A stretch of 64,000 nucleotides of DNA from Onchidella celtica (GCA_963931925.1 OZ007570.1:67212714-67276713), one strand, 5' to 3'; positions 1-12,600 are shown, counted from the stretch's first letter. Program-made: numbers and translations. Notes: generated from the letters alone by a model not told the origin.

Positions 1-789
1 TGTTTGTTAGTGGGTATATCAATATATCGTAAGCTTTTAGTTTTTTTTTTTTTTGGTATTGGTTTTGTTACGAAAGTCTAAGAACGTAATATTGAAAGCC
101 GATAAGCCATAGGCTAGGCTACATCAGGTACATCACGCAGGTGTTTAGGTTAGCTCAGTGAATCTACTAGGCCTATGTGCAAGACAGCCCAAACTTGCTA
201 TAAATAGTAGAGGAGCATTGCTTTTGAAGTGGATATATCTCATTAACGGTTAATTTACGACGAAAGTTTCATAGAAAAAAAGTGTCTTACAATTGTCTGA
301 AATATAAGAAAAACATAGTTTCCATGCCGAATTCGAAAAAAATGCGACTAGCTCTATGCGTTTAATAGCTTTAACTGGCTATAAATAGCCAATTAGTACT
401 GAATTTGAAATGGCTGTATCTCATTAACGGCTAATTTCCGGCAGAAATGCCATAGATGAAAAGTGTCTTAGAATTGTCTGAAATATTAGAAAAGCATGTT
501 TGCATTCTCAGTTTCCGGCTGGGCCCTAAAGTAAAAATTTGCCTTGTTTCCTTGATTGCTCAGTCTTATTTTGAGTAGTTTTCTTTTTCTATTTGATAGT
601 TTTTCTCTCTTTTTTTTTTCTTTAGCTCAATTCCGTGTTATGACACTTGATTTGTTATGCAAATGAATATTAACAAATATATGACAATATCTATATTTAT
701 ACTATACCAACCATCCAACCAACTTTGTTAAAAAGTATAGTAAAACAATGACTAAAATCATAATGCCATTTTAAAAATATACAATCCTA
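1..789. other. AT-rich noncoding stretch with a diverged 175-bp duplication
   Basis: No gene is visible here. Two diverged direct copies lie at about 196-335 and 371-515. Both begin near a CTATAAATAG motif, pass through TATCTCATTAACGG and AAGTGTCTTA, and end near AATTGTCTGAAATAT. They look like an old tandem duplication of noncoding DNA. The last part, from about 650, is AT-rich sequence leading into the hAT remnant. Confidence 0.6.
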
Positions 790-799
790 GTATGTGTGA

Positions 800-1098
800 T
801 CAAAGTAATCCTGATGTGTTTACCGCATGGAGTTTGAAAGATTCAGCTACAACAAAGCTGAAGGAACAGACAAGAACATTTGATAACGTTCACACTAAGG
901 CAAGGCTTTGGAATTTGTAAATAAATGTAATGACCAGATTTCACAGATGAATATGGATGCAAATCAAACATTGGGAATTGATCATTTAGAAACAGCATTG
1001 CCAGTTAAGAGGCAGAGAAAGAAGAAAAGAATGGCAGATAAGCTTACTGATGATGAAAGAAATTCCTGGGATTCTCCAGCTGATTTTCAGGTAAACGT
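800..1098 (+). pseudogene. hAT-type transposase (ZMYM1/TTF-like) pseudogene, 5' part
   Basis: The translation is a fragment of a hAT-derived transposase-like protein of the kind often annotated as zinc finger MYM-type 1-like. Readable pieces are DVFTAWSLKDSATTKLKEQ, then after a one-base slip near position 900 KALEFVNKCNDQISQMN, a basic stretch KRQRKKKRM, and DFQVNVF at the end. It stops where the P element enters. Removing the P element and one target copy restores an open frame into the downstream part starting at 6057, so the two pieces were once one gene. The frameshift near 900 means the gene was already decaying or has decayed since. The family assignment is from remembered motif style only. 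Confidence 0.7.
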
Positions 1099-1106
1099 GT
1101 TTAGTC
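1099..1106 (+). repeat. 8-bp target site duplication, left copy (GTTTAGTC)
   Basis: GTTTAGTC here and GTTTAGCC at 6057-6064 match at seven of eight bases and directly abut the inverted repeats. Eight-base duplications are the rule for the P superfamily. Confidence 0.8.
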
Positions 1107-1133
1107 CAAGGAGGTTAGAAACAGACTGGAGGC
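1107..1133 (+). repeat. Left terminal inverted repeat of the P-like element
   Basis: 27 bases beginning CAAGGAGG. It pairs with the reverse complement of 6030-6056, with a single C/T mismatch at the sixteenth base. Confidence 0.9.
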
Positions 1134-1222
1134 GGAACTCGGGTCACGTGACCAAACCTTGTTGATTGTTTTGGCGGCCATGACACTGGGGTCAACTAGT
1201 GAACCAGAGAAGGGTCAACAAC

Positions 1223-4200
1223 ATGGTGAAAACGTGCGTTGTGTTTGGCTGTAATGCCCGTGATGACAAGTCTTCTGACAGGAGATTTCATGCGTAAGTA
1301 CCTAGATCTAGCCAGATTTAGATCTGTTGTTGTTTTGATTTTGTGTTAAACTTAAAATGTTAACAATAGGCCCTAGCCTAGCTTGATAGAGAATCTAGGG
1401 CGTGGTCGACAGGCTAGATTTCTCGTCTCATTCTGCAGTGTTTACTGACTGTGTGTATAGTAGGCGTAGAATAGCCTACTGAGTGTAGAGTGTAAGTAAT
1501 ATATCTAGTAATAGTAAGTAGATCTACCTAGGTTCTAGATCTAGATCTAGATCTAGCCCCCAGAATATATCCTGTTAGATTTAGATCTGTTGTTGTTTTG
1601 ATTTGTGCTAAACTTTTAACAATAGGCTTAGATAAGGCGATAAGATCTAGAATCTAGACTAAGTCTTGCCCTTGTTGTTCGAAATTCTAGCCTAGATTTT
1701 TAGAATAGGTGTGTAAGGTGGAGGCCTTGCCTTCTTGGGCTGGGCCTTGCATTACACTTGCAGTTACAGCCTAGATCTACCTAGACTAATTATTAGCCTT
1801 GAATTGTGTGCAAATAGAGAGCCGTAGGCAGTAGGTAGGTACCAGAAGGGGCGACGCCCATCATTGTGTATTAAGTATTAAGCCTATTTTAGGATTTAGG
1901 CACTACTATTTTACTAACTACTGCTGATCTAAACTAGAAGTATCCGTCGCCAAAATGAGGCAGCTCATTGGCATGTGTAGGAGGCCGTAGAGTATGTTGT
2001 CTATTGTCTAGACAAGCAAGTAAGACCTGTGCTTATTATTTTTAATTTTTTCTTCTTCAGATTCCCCCTGTCAAGACCTGATATATGTAAAGTTTGGGTC
2101 AAGCATGTCAATCGGAAAGATGCGCGTGGTAATTTGTGGCAACCAACGAAACATTCCAGAGTATGTAGTGATCACTTTGTGCCCGCTGACTACGAAATAG
2201 ACACTGCGATTAAGCTGTTAAGACAAAATGCAATTCCAACAGTATTCCCGAACCACCCTCCAAACCAACAGCCAGCCATTAAGAGGAAGCGGCCTTCACC
2301 CATGAAACGACCCTCCCCCACTAAAGTGCATAGGAATCTGTGTCAAACAGCAACTACCAGCTCATCATTCGTCATTAATCTTGAACATAGTTATACCTGT
2401 GACAGTGTTGAAGCCGAACTGGAGAAGACGAAAAAGAGGCTTTCTCAGAAAGAACAGCAGCTTAGTGAACGGTGCAAGGAGGTCAAGTTGCTCAATGAGA
2501 AGTTGAAAAGAAGAGATGATAAAATTTCTAAATTGTTAAATATTATGCAAACAAACAACATTCTATCGGCAGAACAGCATGAGTTGAATGTTGAAATCAA
2601 GCTTTGATAGTGATACATTTATACATTGATTGAGAATGAACTGAAAGCTTCAGAGGCCAGTAACAATGGGATGAGGTATAGTGATGAACTCAAGCGATTT
2701 GCAGTGACATTACACTTGTATAGCAGCCAGGCTTATGATTATGTCAGACAGTTCCTCTCATTGCCACACCCTTGCACAATCCAAAAGTGGGCCAAGTCGA
2801 GAAAGTGTAATCCTGGTTTTCTTTCGGAAGTGTTAGAAACGTTCATTACCACGGTCTGCCCTGAAACCAAAGATGTGGCCATAATGTTCGACAGCATGCA
2901 TCTGAAAAAGGGGTACACCAACGACGGGAACTCGTACATAGGTTCTGTGAATTTGGGGGAGCTGAGTGCCGATGATGATGACACCCCGGCTGAGGAAGCT
3001 CTGGTTGTTATGGCTGTGGGTTTGAAAAAGCATTGAAAGCGACCCATCGCTTATTTCTTCATCAAGAGAATGACGGCCCAGACTCAGGCACAAATCGTCA
3101 AAGACTCCATCATCCTGATGACTGATGCTGGCTACAATGTACACGCAGTTGTTTGTGACGGCTGTTACACAAACCAGGCAACAGCCAAAGTGTTAGGTTG
3201 CAAGCTTGATCCCCCACAGATAGACAGTACTTTCAAGCATCCTACAACTGAAGAGCCAGTGTATTTCATTTTTGATGCCTGCCACCTGATTAAAAACGTT
3301 AGAAACTGCATCGGAGACCTTAAGAAATTATTCACCAATGACAATGAGGTAATTGACTGGAACTACATTGTTCAGTTGGACAAGGTTCAAAGAGAGCACA
3401 ACTTAGTGCTGGTAAATAAACTCAGAGGAAAGCATATTATACATTTCGAAAAAAACAAAATGAATGTTAAATTTGCTGTTCAAACCATATCATCATCTGT
3501 GGCCGATGCGATTGACTTTCTTAGAGAAGATCTTGGTCTGAGTGAATTTGTAGGTAGTGAAGGCACCACAGAATTTCTCAGAATGTTTGACAGACTTTTC
3601 GACTATTGCAACTCCTCCAGCCCTTTTGGCACAAATTATAAAGGTCCCACGAAACGTGCGAACATTGCCATGCGTGAAAAGAAAATGAAAGAGGCAATTC
3701 AATACATTCTCTGTCTCAAGGATTCTATGCAGCGGCCATTGGTTCAAGGGAGAAGGAAGACTGGCTTCATCGGATTTATATGTACACTGCAGTCTGTGAT
3801 TGGCCTGAGCAAGAAACTTCTCTTTGATCTGGACTACAAATTTTTCATGACGTACCGCCTCAGTCAGGACCACCTCGAAACTCTGTTCAGCAGAATTCGC
3901 CGCAAAAATGGGTGGAACAACAACCCAACACCGGCACAGTTCAAGTGGGCTTTAAGGGCACTTCTTCTGAAAAACGGGGTTCTGCCATTGAAGAAAGCCA
4001 ACTGTGTGCCACCAGTTGAAATAGTGGAGCCAAACAATCAGCTAGTGAACCACCAGGAGCAACCAGGAGATGTCTACAACTGCTACTACCTGCAAAGAGC
4101 TACAAAAAAATGGTACATGTCTTGGAGAAACCCAGTGTTTACCACGACCATTCCCTGCATTACATCAGTGGGTTCATTTCTCGTAAAATTGCCAAAAATG

Positions 4201-4637
4201 TTCAATGTTCCAGATGTGCCCAAATTCTCCTCACCAAGAATGACAACGACCCGTCTGCAGCATTTACGAAAAGATGTTCAAATGGCGGCTTAATATTGTG
4301 CGGTGACATGTTCACTATAATGAAAGAAGCAGACAGACACCTGCGTGAGATCCTGACCACCAAAGGAGTCATCAAAGGTGTCAACCAGCGCTTGATTGCT
4401 TCTGTCACGCAACATGTGCTTCTCTCTGTGAGCACAAAAGTCTTTCCTGACATATGGACACACAGCAGAGAAACGAGCAGCTTAGAAACGGAGGACAACC
4501 ATGTGTGCCAAATAATCCGGGAGGCATGCAAGATTTTCTGCAACACTATCATCCACCACCATGAACGCCTGATTACTGACAGAGATATATCTTCAGTGAT
4601 TGCGGAACAGATCGCCATCAGCACACCAAGACCGTGA
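1223..4637 (+). pseudogene. P-element transposase with THAP domain (THAP9-like), inactivated
   Basis: Exon 1 is 1223-1293 (donor GTAAGT at 1294); exon 2 starts at 2061 after a TTTCTTCTTCAG acceptor. The join gives a C2CH THAP DNA-binding domain: Cys5, Cys10, Trp36, Cys59, His62, with the AVPTIF-like box AIPTVF after it. A basic linker and a leucine-rich coiled coil follow (about 2400-2570). The catalytic part shows MFDSMHLKKG, VVCDGCYTNQ, FIFDACHLIKNVRN and LSQDHLETLFSRIRRKNGW, resembling the THAP9 and Drosophila P transposase core with its acidic residues. The C-terminal part (HYISGFISRKI, then Cys-x2-Cys) is in another frame. Breaks: clustered stops at 2605-2613, a TGA at 3034-3036 where related proteins have Trp, and a frameshift near 4130. 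The last frame ends at 4637. Confidence 0.9.
1294..2060 (+). other. Intron 1 of the P transposase gene
   Basis: The GTAAGT donor at 1294 and the pyrimidine-rich AG acceptor ending at 2060 join in phase inside the THAP domain, between RFHA and FPLS. This is exactly where the domain would otherwise be cut. The intron contains several AGATCTAGATCT runs near 1530-1556. Confidence 0.85.
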
Positions 4638-4649
4638 TTTTCCGTCACC

Positions 4650-4655
4650 AATAAA
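4650..4655 (+). promoter_or_regulatory. Polyadenylation signal AATAAA of the P transposase
   Basis: AATAAA lies 13 bases after the final stop codon of the transposase reading frame. The position is plausible, but use is not shown by sequence alone. Confidence 0.5.
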
Positions 4656-5286
4656 GCTGATGACAGAAATCCATCTACACATTGGTGAGCTTGCATGTAT
4701 TGTGAATGTTTGTCCAACCTCCCTTCACTTTGTTCCAGACACCAACTGGCTATGCATGACATTTTTTTTGCTATCCTCTCCTCTTGCTCAATGTTTTTGT
4801 TGACTATCTATTGTTATATGATTCATAAATTTATTATCTTCTTCAGTGGTTGTTTGTCATTTCTTATTTCCATCTTTCTTTTTTTTTTTGTTGGCTACCA
4901 GTACTACAATTGTTGTTGTCACTCTTGTCCTGGCAATTTGCCCATTCTCTCTACACTCTTGCTAAAGATACTTCAGTTTACTCTATTATGAATGACAGAA
5001 TTTCCATCCTCCTCTCATCCTGTTTTTTCTTCTGTGCTGTTTTGTTGTATTTGTTATTTATTTATTGCTATGAAGCCACACATTACAATGCTTTAATACC
5101 TTGCTATTCTTCATCTTTTCACCATCTTCAGCATCTATTCTTCTCACTCTTCAGTTTCCTTTATTAAATTATAAGATCTACACGTGTTATTTTTTTCACT
5201 GAACAGTAATCACTAATTAATTGATAGCCTATGTTACTTTTCCATTTATTTGCGCCTATTTACTGTCTACTTGACATGTTTTCCTC

Positions 5287-5436
5287 CTTGTATTATTCCT
5301 TGTTCACCCCCCCCCCCCATCCCCCCTCTCTCACTCTCTCTCTCCACCACTCACTATTTTTTGTTTATCTTTCTCACTTTCTTCTTTATCTCGTCTCTCT
5401 TCTCTCTGTCTCATATTCTCTCCTTGTCCACCCCCC

Positions 5437-5471
<35 letters not shown>

Positions 5472-5660
5472 AATCACTATTTTTTGTTTGTTCTTCTCAC
5501 TTCTTCACATCTCTCTCTTCTCTCTATCTGTCATTGTCTCCTTATCCTCCTTCTCTCTCTCACTCTCCCCCCCCCTCTCTCTATCTCTCTCTCACACTCA
5601 CTATTTTTGGTTCATCTTTCTCACTTTCTTCACATATATATCTCTCTGACTCTGTCCCTA
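5287..5660. repeat. CT-rich low-complexity tract with poly-C runs
   Basis: Long runs of CTCTCT and C inside the P element's right half. They create long open frames rich in Ser, Leu and Pro (for example 5231-5674) that have no other sign of being protein. Confidence 0.85.
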
Positions 5661-5914
5661 CCTCCTTGACCTGATGATCATCATAGTGCGTTAAGTCAAA
5701 TGTAGGTCTAGATCTAGATGTCTAACTAATACCGCTGCCAATGATTTTATTATTATTTACCATATTATGTCCGGTCGTTTTGCTTCTGTTTGCCTCATAT
5801 TACTAATATTCGTGTTCCTCGCGATTGCTAGGCCGTAGAATCACCCACCCATCGCCTATCCCCGACCCATGCCCCACCCGCATCACTGATTTACCAGCGT
5901 AAATAAATAGCCTA

Positions 5915-5967
5915 ACTGGGGGCAGATTGCGTTGCTAAGGCTAGCAGACGGACAGTTTGCCCCCAGT
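5915..5967. repeat. Subterminal 10-bp inverted repeat
   Basis: ACTGGGGGCA at 5915-5924 pairs with TGCCCCCAGT at 5958-5967. P elements often carry subterminal repeats used in transposase binding. Whether this is one is an inference, since no matching copy was found near the left end. Confidence 0.5.
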
Positions 5968-6029
5968 ATCATGGCGGCGGCGGCCATGTTACCTGCGCGC
6001 CTCGTTTGCGTGCGCAGAGAGAGACTACT

Positions 6030-6056
6030 GCCTCCAGTCTATTTCTAACCTCCTTG
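6030..6056 (-). repeat. Right terminal inverted repeat of the P-like element
   Basis: Reverse complement of the left terminal repeat (26 of 27 bases), ending CCTCCTTG immediately before the target duplication. Confidence 0.9.
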
Positions 6057-6064
6057 GTTTAGCC
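6057..6064 (+). repeat. 8-bp target site duplication, right copy (GTTTAGCC)
   Basis: Right-hand partner of 1099-1106, differing at one base. Reading on from it gives the continuing hAT frame (VFSLIMDC). Confidence 0.8.
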
Positions 6065-6638
6065 TAATAATGGATTGCATTGCCCAGTCATCAGAATCAC
6101 GCTCTGAACAACATAAACAGTTGTATAAAGATTTATCATGTTTGGACCCAACAAAGTTTAAAACTATTGCTAAGGGCCTTGAAGATGAAGCATTAGAAGG
6201 TATTATTAAGCTGTTTCCACAAATCAGCAAAGATCAAGTAATATTGGGATTGGCTTCTTTTGCTTCAAATTTTGATGTATTAAAGCTGTCGCTTAATGAT
6301 GGTGAGAATACAGAATCTAGTTGTAACAATTGTAAAATTTGCAGCACTTCCCCATCGTGTGTATTTAAAATTCTGCCATCGAACAGACTTCATGATAAGG
6401 CATGATAACCTTTATGAAATTTATAAAGTCATCTGCTCACCATCAGTTACTCAAGTCCAATGTGAGAGGACATTTTCAAAGCTGAAGATCATTAAGAAAT
6501 TCGCTGTCTGTGGAGAACTTGGAATCATACATGTTGCCATCCATTGAAAAGGAATTGCTAGATGAATTGGATGCAGAAACAATTATTGACAGATTCGCAC
6601 AAACATCTAGTGAACTCAAACAAATGCTCTTAATATAG
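6057..6638 (+). pseudogene. hAT-type transposase pseudogene, 3' part with dimerisation domain
   Basis: This continues the fragment that ends at 1098. Readable stretches are MDCIAQSSESRSEQHKQLYK and CLDPTKFKTIAKGLEDEALE. After a slip near 6390 comes the hAT C-terminal dimerisation signature NLYEIYKVICSPSVTQVQCE, then RTFSKLKIIK. After a second slip near 6495 come LSVENLESYMLPSIEKELLD and a stop at 6636-6638. At least two frameshifts break it. Known hAT proteins end with this dimerisation region, so the true C terminus is probably present. The amino-terminal zinc finger and most of the catalytic domain are not visible upstream, so this is a partial copy. Confidence 0.75.
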
Positions 6639-9600
6639 CAGACTGCTTGATCTTAATATAGTGGACTGCTTGAAATATACTTTTGTACTTTTGAACTATC
6701 TGTTAATGTGTATAATGTGCAGTACAACTTACAAGTAAACCATTTGAATCCTAATTACATCTTTTTTTTCCACTGACATATTTTAAAAAAATGTAATTTA
6801 TTCATTTTAAAAATTAAATGATAGGACTGTATTGGTGGGTGGGCCCCCTTTGTCTCCATAGACCCAGTCCGCAACTGTTATAACCCTCGTCAAATTCAGT
6901 GTCCTTACTGGTTACATTATTTTACGAACTTCAATAAGCCACCGGAATCGCCAGATTTAATGATACATTATTACAGTCAAGATAAAAACTCAGTTCATGT
7001 ATATCTGGACTAAGTTTGCTTTGGGGTCATCCATCGATTTTCGCGGTCCTCCACCGGCCCCCATGCGCCCCACCCTCCCATGTAGCTTACGCTTTTCAAA
7101 CGCATGGGTTCAAACTATAACCCCCCCCCCCCCACCCCACACAAGCAAGTGGCCATTAGCATAAAATGGCGTCAGTTGATGTTCTAAAACCTTATAAAAC
7201 TTAAAATCCTTTCGTGTGGACTATTTGACGGTTTCATTAGAAACATATTAATAACCTATATTCGCTTTTTATCTGATTCAGTAATTTACTTTGTTGCAAA
7301 AACAAGAACAAAATAAAGTAAAATCATTACCATAAAGTTCTTATGCCCGCTCCTCACAAACCATCTCCCCCTAGCCACCACTCTTGTAAATTTTTCATAA
7401 TGCCACGGGTATCCCCCCTCCACCCCGACTCACGCACCCCCCAAAATAGAGCAAAATATTTTAGAGATTATAACCTGACTTCGAATCCGCAAGGGTGAAT
7501 CAGACAGAAGCGCCGAATCCTCTCGGGACGTCGGCGTAGAGTAATTTTGTGCGAAACTAAAATTTGTCGCTCTTTGACCCCGGTGCCAAGTATGTCTCGG
7601 TCCTAACTAACGTTTTTGAGCAGTCGTAGGATTCGGGAACACCACGACGGCCTCGCCCGTAAGTATCTAGTGTCTATATTTTGCAATATTTTATGCTTAA
7701 ATGTTATTTTTATGATCCTTGAACCTCTTATCCACGATGTGAGTAGTGTATACGATTTTAAAAACATTGATTGTTTTAGTTATTCAATTGTAAACACACC
7801 AGGGGTTGAATGTGGGCTCATAGATGTGTTTCAAAGATGGCGGCTGTTGTCCCCATCACTTCGATTACAACTGTTTTATTCATTTCATGGAGTGTTTACA
7901 GCAAGAAAAACCAGAACAATTTGAAATTTCAACTTAGGCTATTGAGCACCTTTGAAAAATCAAGTGCTAACGTGTGAAAACTGAATAGTTTTGGTGCTAA
8001 GTGACTTGTATTCGTCGAAGCGGCGAGCACACAACTTGAAGTAGTAGATCGAGATCTAGATCTAGATAGACTAGATCTATGTCGCACATCAGCTGATCAA
8101 GCAAAGTAGGCCCCACTAGAAAGTGTGTGAGAACGGTAGACATGAATGAAAGTTCATTTCACGAAGATTGTATGCTTTTACCATGCTCAGAGGCATGTTG
8201 TGATGATTTTACCTTAAATGTTTTTCCCTATTCTTTACTCTAAATTTGTTAAACACACACGACGAGAATTAATTCAGGCCCAAGCCAGCATGATTATTTT
8301 GTTCTGCACATGAAAAGAAACTACATGTAGTATAGTATGCTATTGCCATTTTGACATTACATCTCACTTTCCTAACTTCCTAAGATTGCATTTATTGATT
8401 TAGATTTTTTTTTTTTAAAACACAACAGATTGCAGTTTGAATTTTTCTGCTTCTTGTGAATCAAATTCCTCCTGGGGGGTGTCTTGTGTAAGTTGTAACA
8501 GAATTTATACTTAACATGTGGTTTAAAAGTAATGAATAATGATTTTCATATATAGATCTAGCCTAATATCTGTGCATGCATCCCATGCATTTTCTCTCCA
8601 TTGATTAAAATGTGAAATCTTGATTTATATAAGATATACACAAAATAATAATATTTGGTCTATCATTCATAAGGTCTATCATTTTTCATGTCATGGTAAG
8701 GCCACAATCATGCCATAGTTTAGATCCTCTATCAGGAACAGATCTATAGCAACACTTTTCTGTTAAAATGCTCTATATGGACTGACCTTACACTTACAAT
8801 AATCTTAAAGCCAGTTGAAACTTACATTTAAACTGGTCATCCAAGTATCCAGGGTTACATTATTTGTTTTAATGAATTTTGAAATTTTCTACATATTTGC
8901 AGACTCATCATCAACAAGAGCAGCAGTAGCATCCCCTTCTCAACAGTTCAAATGTGTGCCAATCTGTGATACAATCATTATAAAGGTAGCTGTGGCTAGT
9001 AACCAATATTTTATAGCCTGGAAATTTGAAGACATCCTGTCTTTTGAGGAAAGGGGCAATTCTTCCTAAATTTTATCAAGAATAAGTCAGTCATATATCA
9101 GAACAACATGTTTGTCCACCTATTCCATATTCTAAATTTGAATGACTTTCAAAGGACTTAGATAGAAGATAAACTATGTTATGCAAGAGTTTAGTTTATG
9201 ATAGGTGTCCATTTTTTTCCTTCGAGTCCGTCAATTATTTAGAAAGCATGAAGTCTTAAAATATTATAATTATCATCTTCATGCACAGTTCTTTCTTAAC
9301 TTACAAGTTACCTCCCATATGAAGTATCCTTATTGAGCTTAGAATGATTTTGCTGTTTACTGTTAGGGAGGATGTTGATTGCTTTTGAAAACTAATCATT
9401 GTTATCAGCCTGACTTTGTACAGTGTATTTTCTTTTTATTTTCTTTTTAGAGAGATGAACTATTCAGGAACTTTAGTGCCAAGGCTCTGCAAGACAAGAT
9501 CCAATTTATGCAACTTAAAAATTCAGAACACAAGATATGACCAAGTTGCAGTGATAAGTGAATTTACAGTTTCAGTTTTGCTCATTGCATTTGAACTTTT

Positions 9601-12300
9601 CTTTCTTTCTGCTCTTTTTTTCTTAAGTAACCAAATACTATTGGACAGATTTGCAAATCAATTAACAATCAAATATTGTAAATCTGAATGACTTTAAAAG
9701 AACTTAGCAATTGTGTTAAATATTTCTTATCCAGCTCTACACTGGAACCTCAATGAAAAACAAATCTGAGTCAGCGCATTCATTAAATTTGACTTCTTAC
9801 TGGATTTGTAGTGAGATACTTCCACTGTTTGACAAATTATTGAGAAGTGTAGTTGTAGAAACTGACTCTTAAAATTCCTGGTTGGAAGATACCAGTAAAC
9901 TTTTATTATAGTGACTCGAGGCTTCTTTCTGCTGCATATGTTTGCCATTGAGTATATTATATTATAGGAAGTGAAATTTATTCATAACTAAGACTTATCC
10001 ATGACAATGTTATAATTACAAAACTAACACTTACATATACAGTGTTCTTAGCTCAAGCCATCTTATTCATTACCATCATGCTATAGATTATTTAGAGCTG
10101 TCCACATTACATTATTTAGCCCACCGTCAACATGACTCTTTCTTCTGTATCTTTTACAGAGCTCTACACTCAACATCCTGAGGAGTACTACAACTGATCG
10201 ACCAAATATTGGTACATGTACCACTTCAACAAGGCAGCTTAGGCTTCTCTGTTGATGTATGTTCAAAGTTAGACCCATTGGACTGAATTATTATCAACGC
10301 CTGCTGAGATTTCTTGTGAAGTGAAGCTGATATGGATGAAAACATTCATCATCTTATCATGGCCTTAAATATTAATTATTATGATATACCCGACCTTAAA
10401 TTATCATTTTTATTCTCTGCTTCTGCTTGATTTAGGATTGTCAACTCTTTCTTATCTAGCAGCAGAGACTATTTTAGCAAGTTATAACTTTTATCCAGTA
10501 AATTAAGGTACTGAAAAGTCAAATGGCCATACAAGTCTTTACCTTAGCTGATGAAGTAGTGAATCATCATGTAGATTTGGTGGAACTAGGAAATATACCC
10601 ATGTAATACAGACACACTGTGTCCAGGTAGATATTATTGATAACAAGATCAAACGGTTCTTATGGGATAATCACATGAAAATGCCAAATGAGGAATATAT
10701 TTACATGTCCATAACACTAACAGTATGATTTATTTGGCGGATCATAACGCCTTTCACTTTCTCAGCTTGTACTTTCTGTCACCATTTCACTATTCTCACA
10801 GACTGTCAGTGTTTTGCAGAGTCTTACAGTTACACAGTGCTGTTTTATTTGTCATAGTCACTTACGTACGATAAACAAATAAAATTATTGGTATAGATTT
10901 TCAATGAAATGATATAATACAACAAACTTGAGGGAATACCAGTGTCCAGCAGGTTTTGTGTGTATTCAGGTTGTCATAAGAGTGGATGGTCATTCTTCTG
11001 TGGCAATTTTGTCTTCTGAGCTTAACTGGTGGACATGTTGATATTTTCTTAAAGGAATTTATGGTATAATTCATGCATAATGTTCCATATTGTGGTGTTG
11101 TTTTGTCTGTTTTAAATATTTTGAAATCATTAAATGAATTCACAACATGGGCCTACTCTCTTCATTTCGTTTATTTTAAATTGTCTGTATGTTATTATTT
11201 TGTTTTAAAACTTCTACTGCTCTCTTAATTCTGACTTTAACTGCCATTCCAGTAAATGTAGGCCAGGTAGTTTATACAGTAAATCTAGACACTTGACTTC
11301 CATGGAGATTGGAAGCAGATCTCATAAACTGGATATTTTGTGACAGATACATGATGGACAAGAGGTCAGAATAACTGAAGTAATCATGACTAATAATACT
11401 AATATGACAATGGACATAAACTGTCTATCAAGTGGTCATCTTTATAAAAATTAAAATCTTAATTTTCATCAAGTTCTCGCTAACTTGTTTCTGACACTTT
11501 AGTGTGCGTATGAACTATTTTATCTAAGATGGATGAATGATATTCCAGCACATTTTCACTATCTGGTCTCTACACTAATATTTTAAGCTGGCCATTGCAC
11601 ATTTTTGTCAAGATCACAGACTCCTACTTTGAAAGAATTGAGAAAAAGTTTATGGGTGTAAAACAAAAGTTGTTCGATGCAAAATTCTAAAACAAATAAC
11701 CAACTAGAAATGTGGATACTTGTTTCAGTAAAGAGGATGATAATAATTTGATTTTTTTCTAAAGCCGGAATTTGCAAAAATTGGAAGTTTTGGGGACAAC
11801 TGATGCCCACCCAAATATGATAATATGTTTGAAATTAAAAAGCACTGGGCGGAGACAAGAAAATGTTGGTGAGTTTAGAAATGCTCTAACATTTAACAAG
11901 GAATGAGACAGCTATTAGTATTACACAGTATGATTTATGAATCACACTTTTTTTCTATAATTCCTACGTTATAAATGGCCTTGAGGAATGTAATCTCTGT
12001 TTTGTTGTTTGGTCGATGTTTGTGGACAAAGATAAACTTTAAGAAAGGCTGAACATTCGTGATAACACGGTCATGTCAGGCTGAAGTAACAACGGGTGAG
12101 CCACAGTGTTGAGTCTGTTTCCCTTTGGTAGCACCGGTACTAAGAGATCACAATATCAAGTCAGTTTTATATCTCTGCCACAAATTCTTTCTACTCGATG
12201 TAGTATAGCAGACGCCAAATTTCACACACTTCAGATCGGTGAACTCCCTTACTTTCGTAATATAGTGGTAACGCCCCTTGGGACAGATTTCGCACCTTCA
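6639..12300. other. Long noncoding stretch, no supported gene
   Basis: AT-rich DNA in which only short open frames occur, none with recognisable motifs. A poly-C run sits near 7120. A GTAAGT donor-like site follows a GC-richer stretch near 7650, and a GATGGCGGC (YY1-like) site occurs near 7836; these could mark an unrecognised promoter or first exon, but no coding continuation was found. Several AGATCTAGATCT runs occur near 8050. Confidence 0.5.
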
Positions 12301-12600
12301 CGTTGACGTTACGGGAAAACTCTTTTGCTTTTTTCACATCAGTCCGTGACCGTAGGTGTCGCGCATGCGCAGTACCCCCTCTGACCCTCTACGGCTACCG
12401 ACGCACAGGGAAAACTCTACCCTCCAATGGAACAAAACACGAGCTCGCTGCGGCGACGTCCCGCAAGACGAGGGAAAAGAGAGGCGGGGCCTTGCCCGGA
12501 TGTACTTGCGCGCAGCAATGCAGTACATGCTATTTTTCGGTCGTGTTTCTATTCGCGGCATAGCTTTGTCGTACTAAGTTCGGTGGTTTCCTAACAATAT
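12301..12600 (+). promoter_or_regulatory. CpG-rich promoter candidate with NRF1-like site
   Basis: A GC- and CpG-richer island in AT-rich surroundings. It contains the palindrome GCGCATGCGC at 12361-12370, the consensus NRF1 site, and GGCGGGGCC near 12483 (Sp1-like). About 115 bp further on is a splice-donor-terminated stretch. I infer that this is the promoter of the RING-finger gene whose first coding exon is 3.9 kb downstream; the link is not proven. Confidence 0.5.

Larger units (their letters stand above)
1107..6056 (+). mobile_element. P-element-like DNA transposon, complete ends, dead transposase
   Basis: The element is 4950 bp, bounded by 27-bp terminal inverted repeats (CAAGGAGGTTAGAAACAGAC at the left start) with one mismatch, and by an 8-bp target duplication. 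Inside are a spliced THAP-transposase gene on the plus strand, a polyadenylation signal just after its stop codon, a long CT-rich 3' region (about 5290-5660) and a 10-bp inverted repeat close to the right end. P elements move by cut and paste using the THAP-domain transposase. This copy carries stop codons and a frameshift, so it cannot encode an intact enzyme. It lies inside a hAT transposase gene. Confidence 0.9.

Noticed and set aside
5231-5674. Long forward ORFs in the CT-rich tract
   Set aside because: Low-complexity Ser/Leu/Pro translation of simple repeats; overlapping frames equally open.
7616-7924. 102-residue forward ORF
   Set aside because: No recognisable motif, no splice support, AT-rich composition like its surroundings.
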